The notes under the pieces: model-generated
Database searches by the model: none
Told to the model about the DNA's origin: nothing
What the model saw: the letters and a program-made list of their open reading frames with translations, nothing else
NCBI RefSeq assembly: GCF_014356525.2
Contig: NC_052514.1
Coordinates: 251,018 to 315,017 of the forward strand
From: Nilaparvata lugens
Lineage: Eukaryota; Arthropoda; Insecta; Hemiptera; Delphacidae
DNA: 64,000 nucleotides
Direction of reading: 5' to 3'
Translations under genes and position numbers: made by a program
Part shown: positions 11,925-23,900 of the stretch, piece after piece
Position numbering within the stretch: position 1 is the stretch's first letter
Layout: the number at the start of each line of letters is the position of its first letter

Positions 11925-12278
11925 ATAGCATCACTAAATCAAGTACAAAAAAAATTGATTGGATTAAATCAACAAATGTTTTTTACCTAATTCACAACAC
12001 AATTCGATTTTTTTTCTCTAGTATTGCCATCAAACTTACATACAGTATATATATTTGTGATTTCCCCACTTTCACCTTGATTGAATTGTATACTTATAAT
12101 AATTATAGTTTAGCTTACCTTGTTGAATCAAAGTTTCTCTATAGGAAGTAATAGTATCGATTTCTGTTCTAGTACTCGTCACCGGCACTCAAACTGTGGT
12201 TTTGCTGGTTTCGCCGAATTAGTTTATTATTATGTTAAAAAAATTATACTCCTTATTCTAAAATATTACTTTTTACTT
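11925..12278. other. AT-rich non-coding DNA
   Basis: Nothing recognised. Confidence 0.35.
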
Positions 12279-12435
12279 TCCTTGCCCTATTACCATAGGT
12301 AAGGAAAGTATTGCTTTCCAAAAAAAATTAAGGTACCCCGATTTCAAGTTTTCTATACGTTTCAAGGTCCCCCGAGTCCAAAAACATGATTTTTGGGTGT
12401 TGGTCTACGTGTGTGTGTGTGTGTGTGGTGTGTGT

Positions 12436-12474
<39 letters not shown>

Positions 12475-12490
12475 TGTGTGTGTGTGGTGT

Positions 12491-12539
<49 letters not shown>

Positions 12540-13508
12540 TGTGTGTGTGGTGTGTGTGTGTGTGGTGTGTGTGTGTGGTGTATGTGTGTATGTCTGTGAA
12601 CACGATAACTCCATTCCTAATCAACCGATTGACTTGAAATTTTAAACTTAAGGTCCTTATACCATGAGGATCTGACAATAAGAAATTCAATAAAATTCAA
12701 TTCAAAATGGCGGATAATTACTAAAAAACCATGTTTTTCACGGTTTTCTCCAAAATCGCTCCAACGATTTTCTTCAAATTTATACCATGGATAGCTATTT
12801 ATAAGCCCTATCAACTGACATGAGTCTCATTTCTGGGAAAATTGCAGGAGCTCCGTAATATTCTTGAGAAAAATGGCGGATAATCACTAAAAAACCATGT
12901 TTTTCAAGGTTTTCTCGAATACGGCTCTAACGATTTCCTTCAAATTTATGCCATGGATAGCTATTTATAAGCCCTGTCAACTGACATGAGTCTCATTTCT
13001 GGGAAAATTGCAGGAGCTCCGTAATATTCTTGAGAAAAATGGCGGATTATTACTAAAAAACCATGTTTTTCTCAAAAATGACGACCGATTTTTTTCAAAT
13101 TTATACCCTGTATAGTTATTTATCAGCTCTTTTAACTGGCATGAGTCTCCTTTCTGGGAAACTAATGAGGGGTCCACCCCATCCTTGAGAATTGGACTTT
13201 GTAGCCTACTTCTCGTGCATGAGGTAGGTAGGTAGCGCAGTTCATAGAAAGAACACATAGTCAAGATATTTAATCTATAGAACAGCTGCTTTGACGACTT
13301 TTGAGAAATATAATCGATTTTCACAATTTACACAAAGGAAAAAGTACTCTGAAAACAATTATATATACAGATATACAGTAGTCTGATCGTAGTGTCAAAT
13401 ATGTTGCTGCCAATCGTCATTATGTTATTCCCCTAAATTATTCTCCTTTAAGAATGGGGCTTATAAGTTCAATGAGCATGGAAAGTTGTGTGAGTGCGCC
13501 ATACCAGA
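12279..13508 (+). mobile_element. Microsatellite-bearing repeat C, copy 4
   Basis: Longest copy: 'ctttccttgccctattacc', TG array at 12411-12596, three internal sub-repeats based on 'aatggcggat' and 'gggaaaattgcaggagctcc', and the end 'gtgtgagtgcgccatacc'. No coding sequence. Confidence 0.75.
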
Positions 13509-13570
13509 CTTTTGTAATCTGTATCCATCTGTGAATATTTTTTGTAAGGCAATAAAATTTGATTTGATTT

Positions 13571-13774
13571 GAGGCGCAGACAGATCGTCATTGGACGGAC
13601 GGCACGCATCGGACGGATCGGATGATTGAATTTGATGCGTTGTTTCCAATTGGAGTGCGCATACCAATACGATGCGGATAGATATGCGCACTCCAATTGA
13701 AAACAATGCATCAAATCTAATCGTCCGATCCGTCCGATGCGTGCTGTCCGTCCGATGACGATCTGTGTGCGCCT
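13571..13774. mobile_element. MITE with ~90 bp inverted repeats
   Basis: Left end 'aggcgcagacagatcgtcat', right end its near complement ending 'gatctgtgtgcgcct'. The arms are rich in 'ggacggacgg' / 'ccgtccgatg' and meet at a ~20 bp loop around 13672. Non-coding. Confidence 0.8.
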
Positions 13775-13800
13775 ACCTTGAGAGGCCGTTCAGTTAGTCT

Positions 13801-13969
13801 AAAGGTGCGTACAGATTTACGCACCGCGAACACGAGCAATTCACATTTCATCAGCTGATTATATCTGTATTTGAACAGAAACGGTGAGATACAGATATGA
13901 AAAGCTTGCATCAGCTGATTAAAACTGAATTGCTCGTGTTCGCGGCGCGTATATCTGTACGCACCTTTT
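13801..13969. mobile_element. MITE family D, intact copy
   Basis: TIRs 'aaaggtgcgtacagattta' / 'atatctgtacgcaccttt', with inner inverted blocks 'cacgagcaattcac' and 'gaattgctcgtg'. Confidence 0.85.
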
Positions 13970-14095
13970 AAGAGAATCTAGACTTTGCTGACGACACGTC
14001 ATGTTTGCTGGCACAGCGATTTACTGACATGAAATAAAACCTGAAAAATATATCAAAAGAGGCAACTGAGGCCGGCTTGCATATAAACAGCTCTA

Positions 14096-14165
14096 GGTGC
14101 AGGTTGCACAAAAGCCGTTTGAATTTTAATCCTGATTTATTCCGCGTTAACCAATCAGAGAACCC
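14096..14165. mobile_element. MITE family F, left-end fragment
   Basis: 'gcaggttgcacaaaagccg', then 'accaatcagagaac', matches one arm of the intact element at 50069-50214. Confidence 0.6.
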
Positions 14166-15026
14166 GTCTTAATATATTTAATAATATTTCATAGTCTTAT
14201 AATAAGTCTCATAATATTTCATAGATATGAGTTGCTCATGAAGGATCAATATAAATTATTCGTATATCTGTTCCCATTCATAAATCAGAGAATTTTCAGA
14301 AATCTGTCCCCATTCATAAATAATTCTCTGCCGTCTTTTCAAAGCAACCGCAAACAAAAACAGCTCCCTTCCTCACCTCTTTCTCTTTGTTTATTCAGAC
14401 TATGTCTCATCTCGGCTTAATTATTTATTCATCAGTCTCCTTAATTCTTCTCCATTGTCTTTCTCTCTCCTATCCTTCGGCTCCAGACAAATTCATTATC
14501 ACAGTGAGATTCATCACTTGATTCTTCTTCTTCTTCTTCTTCTTCTTCTTCTTCTTCTTCTTCTTCTTCTTCTTCGTCTAAAACAACTGCTTCACACTCA
14601 ACCAATGCCTACTATAGAATGTCTTCACTACTTATTCTCTTTCATTTACCAAGTCAAAACACCGCTTTATTCGTTTGCATAAATCTTCATCACTTGGGGA
14701 TTCTCTTTATACTGGCAGCATTGACTGAATGAGAGGCATTAATGATATTAATAGGGAATGGTGCCACAGTTTGAAGTAAATTTCGCTCAAGAGAATCACG
14801 CTGACAAAATTTGAGGTGTTTTCGAAATCGTTCTTGTTCATGAATAATATGAATGTGTGGATTTTGGGTCCCTCGTGAGATTATGAGATTTTGGGAACTC
14901 AAGTGTCTCAGGCTCTGGTGTGTAGAGTGGAACATGTCGATGAAAATGTCAGTTTTTATTAAATTTATTTATTTTTTTTCACTATTGGCATCTTCTTCTT
15001 CTTCTTCTTCTTCTTCTTCTTCTTCT
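14166..15026. repeat. Non-coding stretch with two (TTC)n microsatellites
   Basis: (TTC)n at about 14522-14575 and 14990-15028. The rest is AT-rich without a gene. Confidence 0.7.
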
Positions 15027-15539
15027 TCTATATATATAAAAGCGAAATGGCACTCACTCACTCACTGACTGACTGACTCACTCACTCACTCACTCGCAGA
15101 ACTAAAAATCTACCGGACCAAAAACGTTCAAATTTGGTAGGTATGTTCAGTTGGCCCTTTAGAGGCGCACTAAGAAATCTTTTGCCAATATTTTAACTCT
15201 AACGGTGGTTTTTAAGGGTTTAAAGTTCGTCTTTTAGCATTTATATTCTTCTTATTCTCTTAATTATAATTGAAAAATGTCCATACCATATGTTAATATA
15301 GAACTATAATCTAGAGAGAGTACCTCTTCGAAACAGTATTGTTAACTGGTTACTAAATAAATAATTTTGTCAGGTTGGCATTAAGTTGAGTTGACTTTGT
15401 TAGGTTGGCACCAAGTTTAAGATTGAAATGCATTTATCGCGGAAAAATTGATTGGGCACTGCTACTTCAATCAGAGCTATTCCTGGGAACATTATATTAC
15501 TTAAACGGATATGGCGAGCGAAGCGAGCCTGACGGCTAG
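15027..15539 (+). mobile_element. Non-autonomous Helitron
   Basis: The 5' end begins TC followed by 'tatatataaaagcgaaatgg' and CTCA/CTGA repeats. The 3' end has the small hairpin agcc-tgac-ggct immediately before CTAG, and the next host base is T. TC...CTRR ends with a terminal hairpin and no inverted repeats are the Helitron signature. It carries no Rep/helicase. The left flank is (TTC)n, so the 5' base is ambiguous by a few positions. Confidence 0.75.
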
Positions 15540-15757
15540 TTAACACATAATTATAGAATGATGTAAATGAAAAAACCGGGCCAAGGGTGGCCACTAACGA
15601 CAGGACAAGTGTGTTGAACATGTGTGTACACACATTCTCGTCATGCATGATGTGTCATCAGTGACAATCAGCCTGTCATGTAACCTGTTATGCGTTCTTG
15701 GAGTGTGATTGTATAAAATTGATTAAATTATTAATTTTTTTGTGTTCTATTTTGCAG
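15540..15757. other. Intron end upstream of the homeobox exon
   Basis: Polypyrimidine tract 'ttttttgtgttctattttgc' precedes the AG at 15756-15757. Confidence 0.6.
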
Positions 15758-15932
15758 GTTTGGTTCCAGAACAGAAGAGCCAAGTATCGAAAGCAGGAGA
15801 AACAGCTGCAGAAGGCATTGGCTCCGTCGGTGCTGCCCACTTGCAACGGCGCCATGATGCGAAACATCTACCCAACTGCCAGCCGCGGCTATCAGCCCTG
15901 GGCGAGATCGGCAACTGCCGCCCCCCCCAAAA
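15758..15932 (+). CDS. Homeobox exon: homeodomain helix 3 and following region
   Basis: Acceptor tttgcag at 15751-15757, phase 0. The exon encodes the DNA-recognition helix (WFQNRRAK) and a conserved NIYPTASRGYQP stretch to about residue 47; after that the frame turns to an unfamiliar WARSATAAPPK. The first usable donor (gtatcc at 15933) is out of phase with the next exon by one base. A run of nine Cs (15920-15928) just before it is a plausible place for a one-base assembly error; one C fewer would put the donor in phase. Alternatives are a weak in-phase donor at 15950 or an unseen intervening exon. An inverted-repeat element begins about 50 bp downstream. Confidence 0.8.
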
Positions 15933-18900
15933 GTATCCCGTTTTTAATTGTTAATCCCGGGTTCCACCCCTCCTTGAGCGATCGCCTAACGCCGGTTACA
16001 CATTGGGCGGTTCCTGCCGGGGCGGTAATTTCGCTGTCACCGCCGTTCGAGCAGTAGTCTATGGATTTGAATGGAAGCTTACACACTGGGCGGCAGAATC
16101 GCCGCGCGGCTATATTGCCGTTGGCGGCAGCTGTGCAGCCGTCCACTGCCACTGCGGCTGGCGGTGTTTTTGCCGCTCTTGTCTAAGCAGTGGCGTACGT
16201 GACCAAATGGGCGTTAATACATTTGGCGGTTGTCTACCGTCGCCGCTGATCAGTCGTCTTTCCCAGTTGCTCCAAGTCAGAGGTCTTTGAAAATCAGCCT
16301 TTTAATTTGTGTCTTGTTGTAAAGTTTGTAAATTGTTTATAACATTTATTTATTGTTTTAAGTGTTTGTGGTTGACAAGGGTGAGAAAATGAGTAAGTTA
16401 ATAGACAATGAGTTGTTAATATCATTTGTAGGACAGAGGCCAGTTTTGTGGGACAAAACCCTCGATATATTTAAGGATCGAGATGCAACAAGGATAGCGT
16501 GGAAGGAAAGTGTGTATGGTGATTAGGGGGGATTTTGAAACTCTGGATGACAAGGAAAAAACTGTAATATGTTGTATATCGCTGTCGATTTAATAAAAAC
16601 GTTCATTTCAATGAATCCAAGCAAGGCGATTCCTCTGCTGTCTTCTTTTCCTTCGACGGTACAACAAAAGTGGTAAAAGTTGTTGCCTTTCCATTTTAAG
16701 TTAAACACTTAATAATATATACTTTTGAAAAATGTGCAAAATACAATTAACTGAACTCTCATGAAATAGAGAAGTCACAACACATTTGCTTTGAAGAACT
16801 ACAAGAATTATTTTGGCTACTGATCATACGTGGCAGTAATTTTGCCGCTCGATGTTTGGCGGTATTTTTTCCGCTGAATGTGTAAGCTCGACTTTTTTTC
16901 GAGGCGGCGACGGCAGTTTCGCCGCCGCGGCAGAAACCGCCCAGTGTGTAACCGGCATTACTATTGTGTCTCCGCTGTGATGCGACACCACATTCTCAGT
17001 AAACTCTGAAAAATTATGTTTAACAATATTTATTGACATTTGAACAAATATTTGACAAAAATAAATATTGGGGAACAGTAATGTCCAGTCAATATAGACA
17101 TAAAAATGGGGGGTTGCTTGCAATTTAAATCGTAGTTCTGATTTTTTAATATTTTATTTGGATACATGAGAGAGGTTCAGAACCAAATTCTTCATGTAAA
17201 ATTCCCTTGTGCTAATACAGAGTGGCCCAAAAAGTTCGTATTTCAGGTGCATTTTCCAGTTTTCAGCTATTTCTGGCAAAATCAGTGATTGGACAGAGAA
17301 ATTTGCTCTTGCCATTTTTAAGATCATAAAATTCTGAATGAAATGAGATCATTCGGAAATCACCATCTCCAATGAGTACTGAGTTATGATTTTTCAAATA
17401 TGAGTGATATTTTAAGAAAAAGAAATCAATTTTGATCATATTTAGTATTTGATCAACAATATATCCCGATTACAATCTAGATGTAAAATTCAAAATTTTG
17501 GGCGTAATTTTGTGCTCCAAAATCTGAGACTAGGTAGAGCGCTCTATCTCATATTCTCATATAGATTTCCAGGTACACTTGACAACAATGCTCATTGTAT
17601 TGTGAAAAACACCTAATTTTCAGCTTCAACCATCATCACCATCTATATTGTCCTCACAGTGATATTTCTCACAATGATATAAGCTCATGAGATTATGTTC
17701 TATGAGAATAACCCGTTAGTTGCACTTCATTTCAGTATTTCCTAGTGAAGAGGCGCGCGAGGACACGATCAAGGATCGCTTAAGGATCAAGCTATCAAAA
17801 TGAAAAATTTTTCTTAGGAAAACATTTTTTTTCAATCATTACTTTCTGAGACATGAGCGCCTAGAGTTCAAATTTTCGGGACAGAACATTTCAAATTCGG
17901 TACGAGATGAATCCATGAAATTCAAAGGATAAATTCTTCATGGTATTTTTGATTTAATAAAACAAACATTTTCTGAAAATATCAATTTTTGAGAAAGTTA
18001 TTCAATTTACTAAAACTGACCAAAAATAGTGTTTAGTTGAGTTTTTTTTGTAAATTAAATAACTTTTTCAAAAATTGATATTTTCAGAAAATGTTTCAAA
18101 TGTTTCCTACCGAATTTGAAATGTCCTGTCCCAAAAATTTGAACTTTAGGCGTTCATATCTCAAAAAGTAATGATTGGAAGAAAATGTTTTCCTAAGAAA
18201 ACTTTTTCATTTTGATAAATACCGGTACAAATCGAAAAACTTTGAAAAATATCACCAGTACAAGAAAGTTTATTTTTAGCCGTTGCACAGCCTTCAGACG
18301 TAGACTGCAACATAGTATTAGGCCTACTCAACTTGCTAAGTAATTAGAACTACAATTTCTACAAGTTTGTTTAACACACCTGTTTAATTAAGAAGAACTC
18401 GTCTGACCTTTGCATGAGGAAATTCCTTCACCAATTCTTCAAGATCTGGGGACTGAACTATTTTATGTTCGCTAGACCACTCAGACGTTCCTGGGACATT
18501 GTTGATCTTAGAAAAGTCTTCATTAGCTCGAGGTTGAAAAGCTTCTTATATAATTTTATCATTCACATTTGATATTATGGATTTCTTATTCATTTGTATT
18601 TTTAAATTTTTCGTTCCTTTAAATTTGCCGCCCCCAAAACCTGCCGCCCTGGGCGGCCGCCCGGTCCGCCCACCCCTGGGGCCGGGCCTGGCTATATGCT
18701 CGAAGGATGATCGCGCGCTTGTCGTATTGCTGACTTCGCTACAACCTAACCTCACAAATGTGAAACGTTCAATCCAGCTGATCCAGTGACAAAACTAAAT
18801 AAAAATATTCTGACCTAGGGATTGCTGAGTAGCCTAATAATACATCATGTTTATATGATAAATTAATGATAATTATTATGTTTGTTGCATTTATGTTGAT

Positions 18901-20901
18901 GTTTTATTACAAAAAAAGGTTATGTCTGTTAATATTTCAAAAGGCTTAAGTTGCGTTTACACCGGAGTTAATAACACAAGATTTTAACATTAATTTTTGG
19001 TATCAACTGATGTTAATTACAAAAGTTAATAACATCATGTTGAGTTGCGTTTACACCGGAGTTGATAACATGAGTTATTAATAAAAAGTTGTCAACTTGA
19101 CTGAATTGACAAAAAATTCTCTTGAAAAAAGTTGATAACTCGTGTTTTCAACAGAAAATTCCTTGTTATTAACAAGATTTATGTTATCCATCAAGAGTCA
19201 GTAACTTTTGTTAATAACAGGCTACTATCTTCCCCGCAACCCCCTCGCCCAGCATCCCTACCCTACAACTACAGCTGTTCCCTAATAACTACAGCTGCAG
19301 ACAAAACACGTGACAAAGTTTTAAGCTTTTGTTAATAACAAAACTATCAGCGAAAAGAAAAATGTTACTAACTTATGTTGAAAACTTTTGTTTTAAACTC
19401 AGGTGTAAACGCATTATAAGTTATTTACATTAGATCAGATGAAGATCATTGTTTTAATGATCAGACACATGTTTCAATTCAAATTTGAAGACAATTTTTC
19501 GCTTTTTATTCCAGCTGTTATAGTCTCGTTAAATTAAATCATATGAAAGTCAATTATATTGATAACAAGATCTTGTTAATAACAAGGAATTTAGAAACAT
19601 GAGTTATTAACTTTTGTCAAGAGAATTTTTTGACGATTCAGTCAAGTAAATAACTTTTTGTTAATAACTCGTGTTATTAACTCCGGTGTAAACGCAGATT
19701 TATTATGTTTGTTGCATTTATGTTGAAGTTTTATTATAAAAAAGGTTATGTTTCAAAAGTCTTAGAGGTTGACAAAACATCACTGTCAATTCAGATCGTT
19801 ATCTAATACTGCTGGGTGATTTTTTTGCCACAATCTAAAATATGACATGTGATGGTGACATGACAAGTGTTCGTGGTTTGTTGATGTATACACGAGGATG
19901 AGGTAGACGCATAAAACCAGTCACAAGGTGGCAGACAATTTCTGTGAACGAGGACTTTACGTCTTTACGCAACGAAATGGGGGAACCAGGAAAGTTCTGC
20001 CTTTTTATTGCATAGTTCATCTCTATTTATGGCATGTTGGAACAAAACAGTATTGAGATTCATTACAGTATAAGCTGATGCAATTTCTAAGGCAGAATTT
20101 TCCTGGATGTCCCATTTCGTTGCGTAGAGATGTAAAGTCCTCGTTCACAGAAACAACTGTCTGCCACCTTGTGACTGGTTTTATGCGTCTACCTCATTCC
20201 TTGTAACTGTTTTTATGGGTCTACCTCATTCCTCGTGTCATCAACAAACCACAAACACTTGAAGCCCTGAATGAGACGATAAACTTGAAACGTCTGACCT
20301 CTCTCTGTGTGCACACACTATTCTCATACTTACAATAATGTTGGAGATTTATAATGTTTATAACTTCCAAACTTCAATCTCACAAGAAGACAGAAAATGA
20401 AAAATTTACGTTTTTTCTGGCCCTGGTATCTGATAATTGAATATAGATTTGATACGGATATTTCAACACTAATTCAATCACTCCAAGCAAAGAGGATCGA
20501 TAGTATCTTGTAAATCGATAGTATTCTTGTATCTTTCTAAAAACTTTCTCAATTTTTGTCTGTATGTTTGATTTGCAGATGACAACCAGTAGTTACCCCA
20601 GCATGACCCAACCGTTCTCAATGAGTCATAGTGCGTCGAATATGACTGCCGCAGTTACGGGGATGAGGCAAGAGGCTATGGGTAAATATAACAAAAATTC
20701 AAGATTATTATAAGAAACAAAATTTTTGCTAAAACATGACTCGAATCACAGCTACCTACTACATAGAAAGTGGTGGAAAAATGGTGACAATGCCTGCCTA
20801 TCTTTTCCACCAACTTTATAACGTTAATCACACTATAGATGTATCAGCATCAATATCATGATTTCTTTCATTTATTGATTTAGATATATATATATATATA
20901 T

Positions 20902-20938
<37 letters not shown>

Positions 20939-23900
20939 GAGGCACAACAGGTTATGCCCAAAACTGTCCCTTTTCAAATTTATAATACAGTTTAAATGAA
21001 AATGAACATTATGACACTAATTATCAAGAGGACAATTTACACTTCATAAAAGAAACAACATTAAAACTCAAAATAGTCAATATGAATAACTGAATTTTAC
21101 AAAATTCAACAATTATTGAATAATAATAATAAAGTTATTATTACTATAAAAGTAATATAAAGTTATATAAGTTTATTATTACTAAAGTTTTTTAACTATT
21201 CTGGGAATTAAATATGATGCGGTGGAACACAATCACAACAGAAGAAAACCCTACTATGAAAGTATTGATTATATAAACTTCATTAGCACTAACAATGAGA
21301 CCTGGAATTCCGTGTACCTGCAGGAATGCGCTGATAGTGCTTGAATAAAATGATAGAAATACTGAAGAAATACACAGAAGAATGTAAAGTTATTAATAGA
21401 GTATCGCACACAAAGAGAAAAATTAAGCCTTGGATTACAAATGGATTAATTACATCAATAAGGAAGAGAGATAAATTACACAGACAAAGCAAGAATAATA
21501 CAGCGAATCTACAGCTTAGAGAGTATTATAGAAGGTACAGAAATCTACTAACAACTGTAATAGAAAATGCTAAGAAACAATACTTTTCAAGGCGATTTGA
21601 AACTTCCAGCAACTCTAAGCAAACATGGGAAGTAATAAGAGAAATAACTGAAGTGCAACGGCCAAGAACACAATCCACCAAATCAACTTGGAAGGGAGAG
21701 AATTGAAATTGGGAGATGATGATAAAGATATGGCAAATTCTTTCAATGAATTTTTATTAGTATTGGATCAAAACTTGCCCAGGACATTCTAAATAGCGAT
21801 TGTAATGGTGCAGATGAGCATGCGGCAGCTGATCAGATAGTCTGCCGGTCATTATTCTTTACACCTGTCAGTGAGGACGAAATGATAAAAATCATTAATA
21901 GTCTTAAAGCTAATAGTGCACCTGGACTCGATAATTTAAAACCAGATTTTTTCAAACAGAATAATACGATACTTGCCAAGCCTTTACACATATTGCAAAC
22001 AAATTTTTGAGGAAGGTGTTTTCCACAGTGTCTTAAGGAAGCTGTCATTTGTCCAATCTTCAAAACAGGAGATAAGAAAGATATGAATTGCTACAGACCC
22101 ATATCATTACTAAGTACATTATCAAAAATTTTTGAAAAGTGTATAAAAACAAGACTGATCAGCTTTCTTGAAAAAAATAATCTTCTATCGCCAAACCAAT
22201 ATGGTTTTAGATCTAGTCGCAGTACAAATGATGCTATCCACTATGTGACCACTCAGATTGCCGATAAAATAAACACTGAAGAGAAACCATTGGCAGTATT
22301 CTTAGATTTAAAGAAGGCTTTTGATACGGTGTCACATGACATTCTTCTTTCAAGGCTTGATAACTATGGAATAAGAGGAGTCGCATGGAATCTTTTCAGG
22401 AGCTACCTATCAAACCGAACACAATGTGTCAAAGTCAATGGATGTATAAGCAACAAGCTGACTGTAAAGTTTGGAGTGCCACAAGGAACAGTACTAGGAC
22501 CAATTCTTTTTCTTCTCTACATAAACCCATTATGCAACATGGAAATTAATGGATCAATCACCACCTTTGCAGATGATACCGTTCTACTTTTCTCTGAACC
22601 GACCTGGGAGATGACCTGGAGAGAAACCGAGACTGGACTTCAGAGGGTGTCTCGCTGGTTGAGTGAAAATCTGCTGACATTGAACCATGAGAAAACCTTC
22701 TTTCTGACCTTTTCGGCGACTCAACATGGACAGCCAACAGGAGATGAGATAGTAATCAAGAATCAACGGAATAACACTTCATACACAGTTCGCAGGAAAC
22801 AGTCACAGAAATACCTGGGAGTTACAATGGACTCTTTTCTGCGCTGGGATCATCATCTCAATGAATTATGCGGGAGACTGAGGAAGACTATCTGCAGATT
22901 CAGGATTCTGAGGACACTGGTCGACAAGGGATGTCTAAGAGTTATCTACTTCTCTCTAGCTCAGTCCCTCATGCTGTATGGGATTGTGGGATGGGGAGGT
23001 GCAAGCTTCTTGCACATCGAACCGCTCCTCAGGGTACAGAAGCTGATCATGAGGGTCATCAACCAGAAGCCTCCGCGTATTCATCAGACCAGCTATTCAA
23101 TGAGTTGATGTGATGGATCCAAGACAGCTTTACTCCAAGGAGATACTATGCAGATTACACAAGAACCAACAACATTTCAAACCAGAAACCACAACCACAA
23201 CACCAGATACAGGAATCTTCTCATCATAGTGTTGCAAGGAAGGCACTATACAGAGACATTTCAATCATTTAGCACCAAATTATATAATCTACTTCCTGCA
23301 AACTTTAAGCAGATTAATCATCCTAGAAAGTTCAAAACAATAGTACACAATTGGTTGATGAGCAAAGGAGACAGAACATAGAAAACATTATTTCAAATAA
23401 CAACTAACCACCTAATGACTTACTAAACACTAACTAATTAATAATACGCCACAAAAAAAACAACAAACCTACTCTAGAACATGGTACGCCATAGTGGAGT
23501 AGGTCAATTTCCACACCAAAAACTAAACAACTAGAGGACACATTATAAGAATTTTTTGTAACTAACTATTGTATGTAAATTGTAATTTATCTAATATTTT
23601 GTGTAATTGATGTTGTAGTTTTAGTTTTTTTGGGAAATAAACATTTATTTATTTATTTATTTATTTATTTATTAACATGATACAGAGTAATATAGGAGCT
23701 AGAATACGGATATTTCTCTCAGTTTTTCCAGCCCCTTTCAACCTACCAACCTTTTCCTTAGTTACAAGAGTTTTCCTCCCAATTTTCCTTGCAATCTGAA
23801 GACGGAAAGGAAACTCCACCAGGGAACGTTCCTAATTTCCGGCTTCCTGTTCTTCATAGATGCCACAGACTTCTTAGAAGTGTGTAGAGTGAGAGAGGAT

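Noticed and set aside
15742..16290. Alternative open frames over the homeobox exon and adjoining element
   Set aside because: Shadows of the homeobox exon in other frames or translations of GC-rich transposon arms.
18546..18789. Gly/Arg/Pro-rich frames over the GC-rich block
   Set aside because: Low-complexity block in an intron, open on both strands, no recognised domain.
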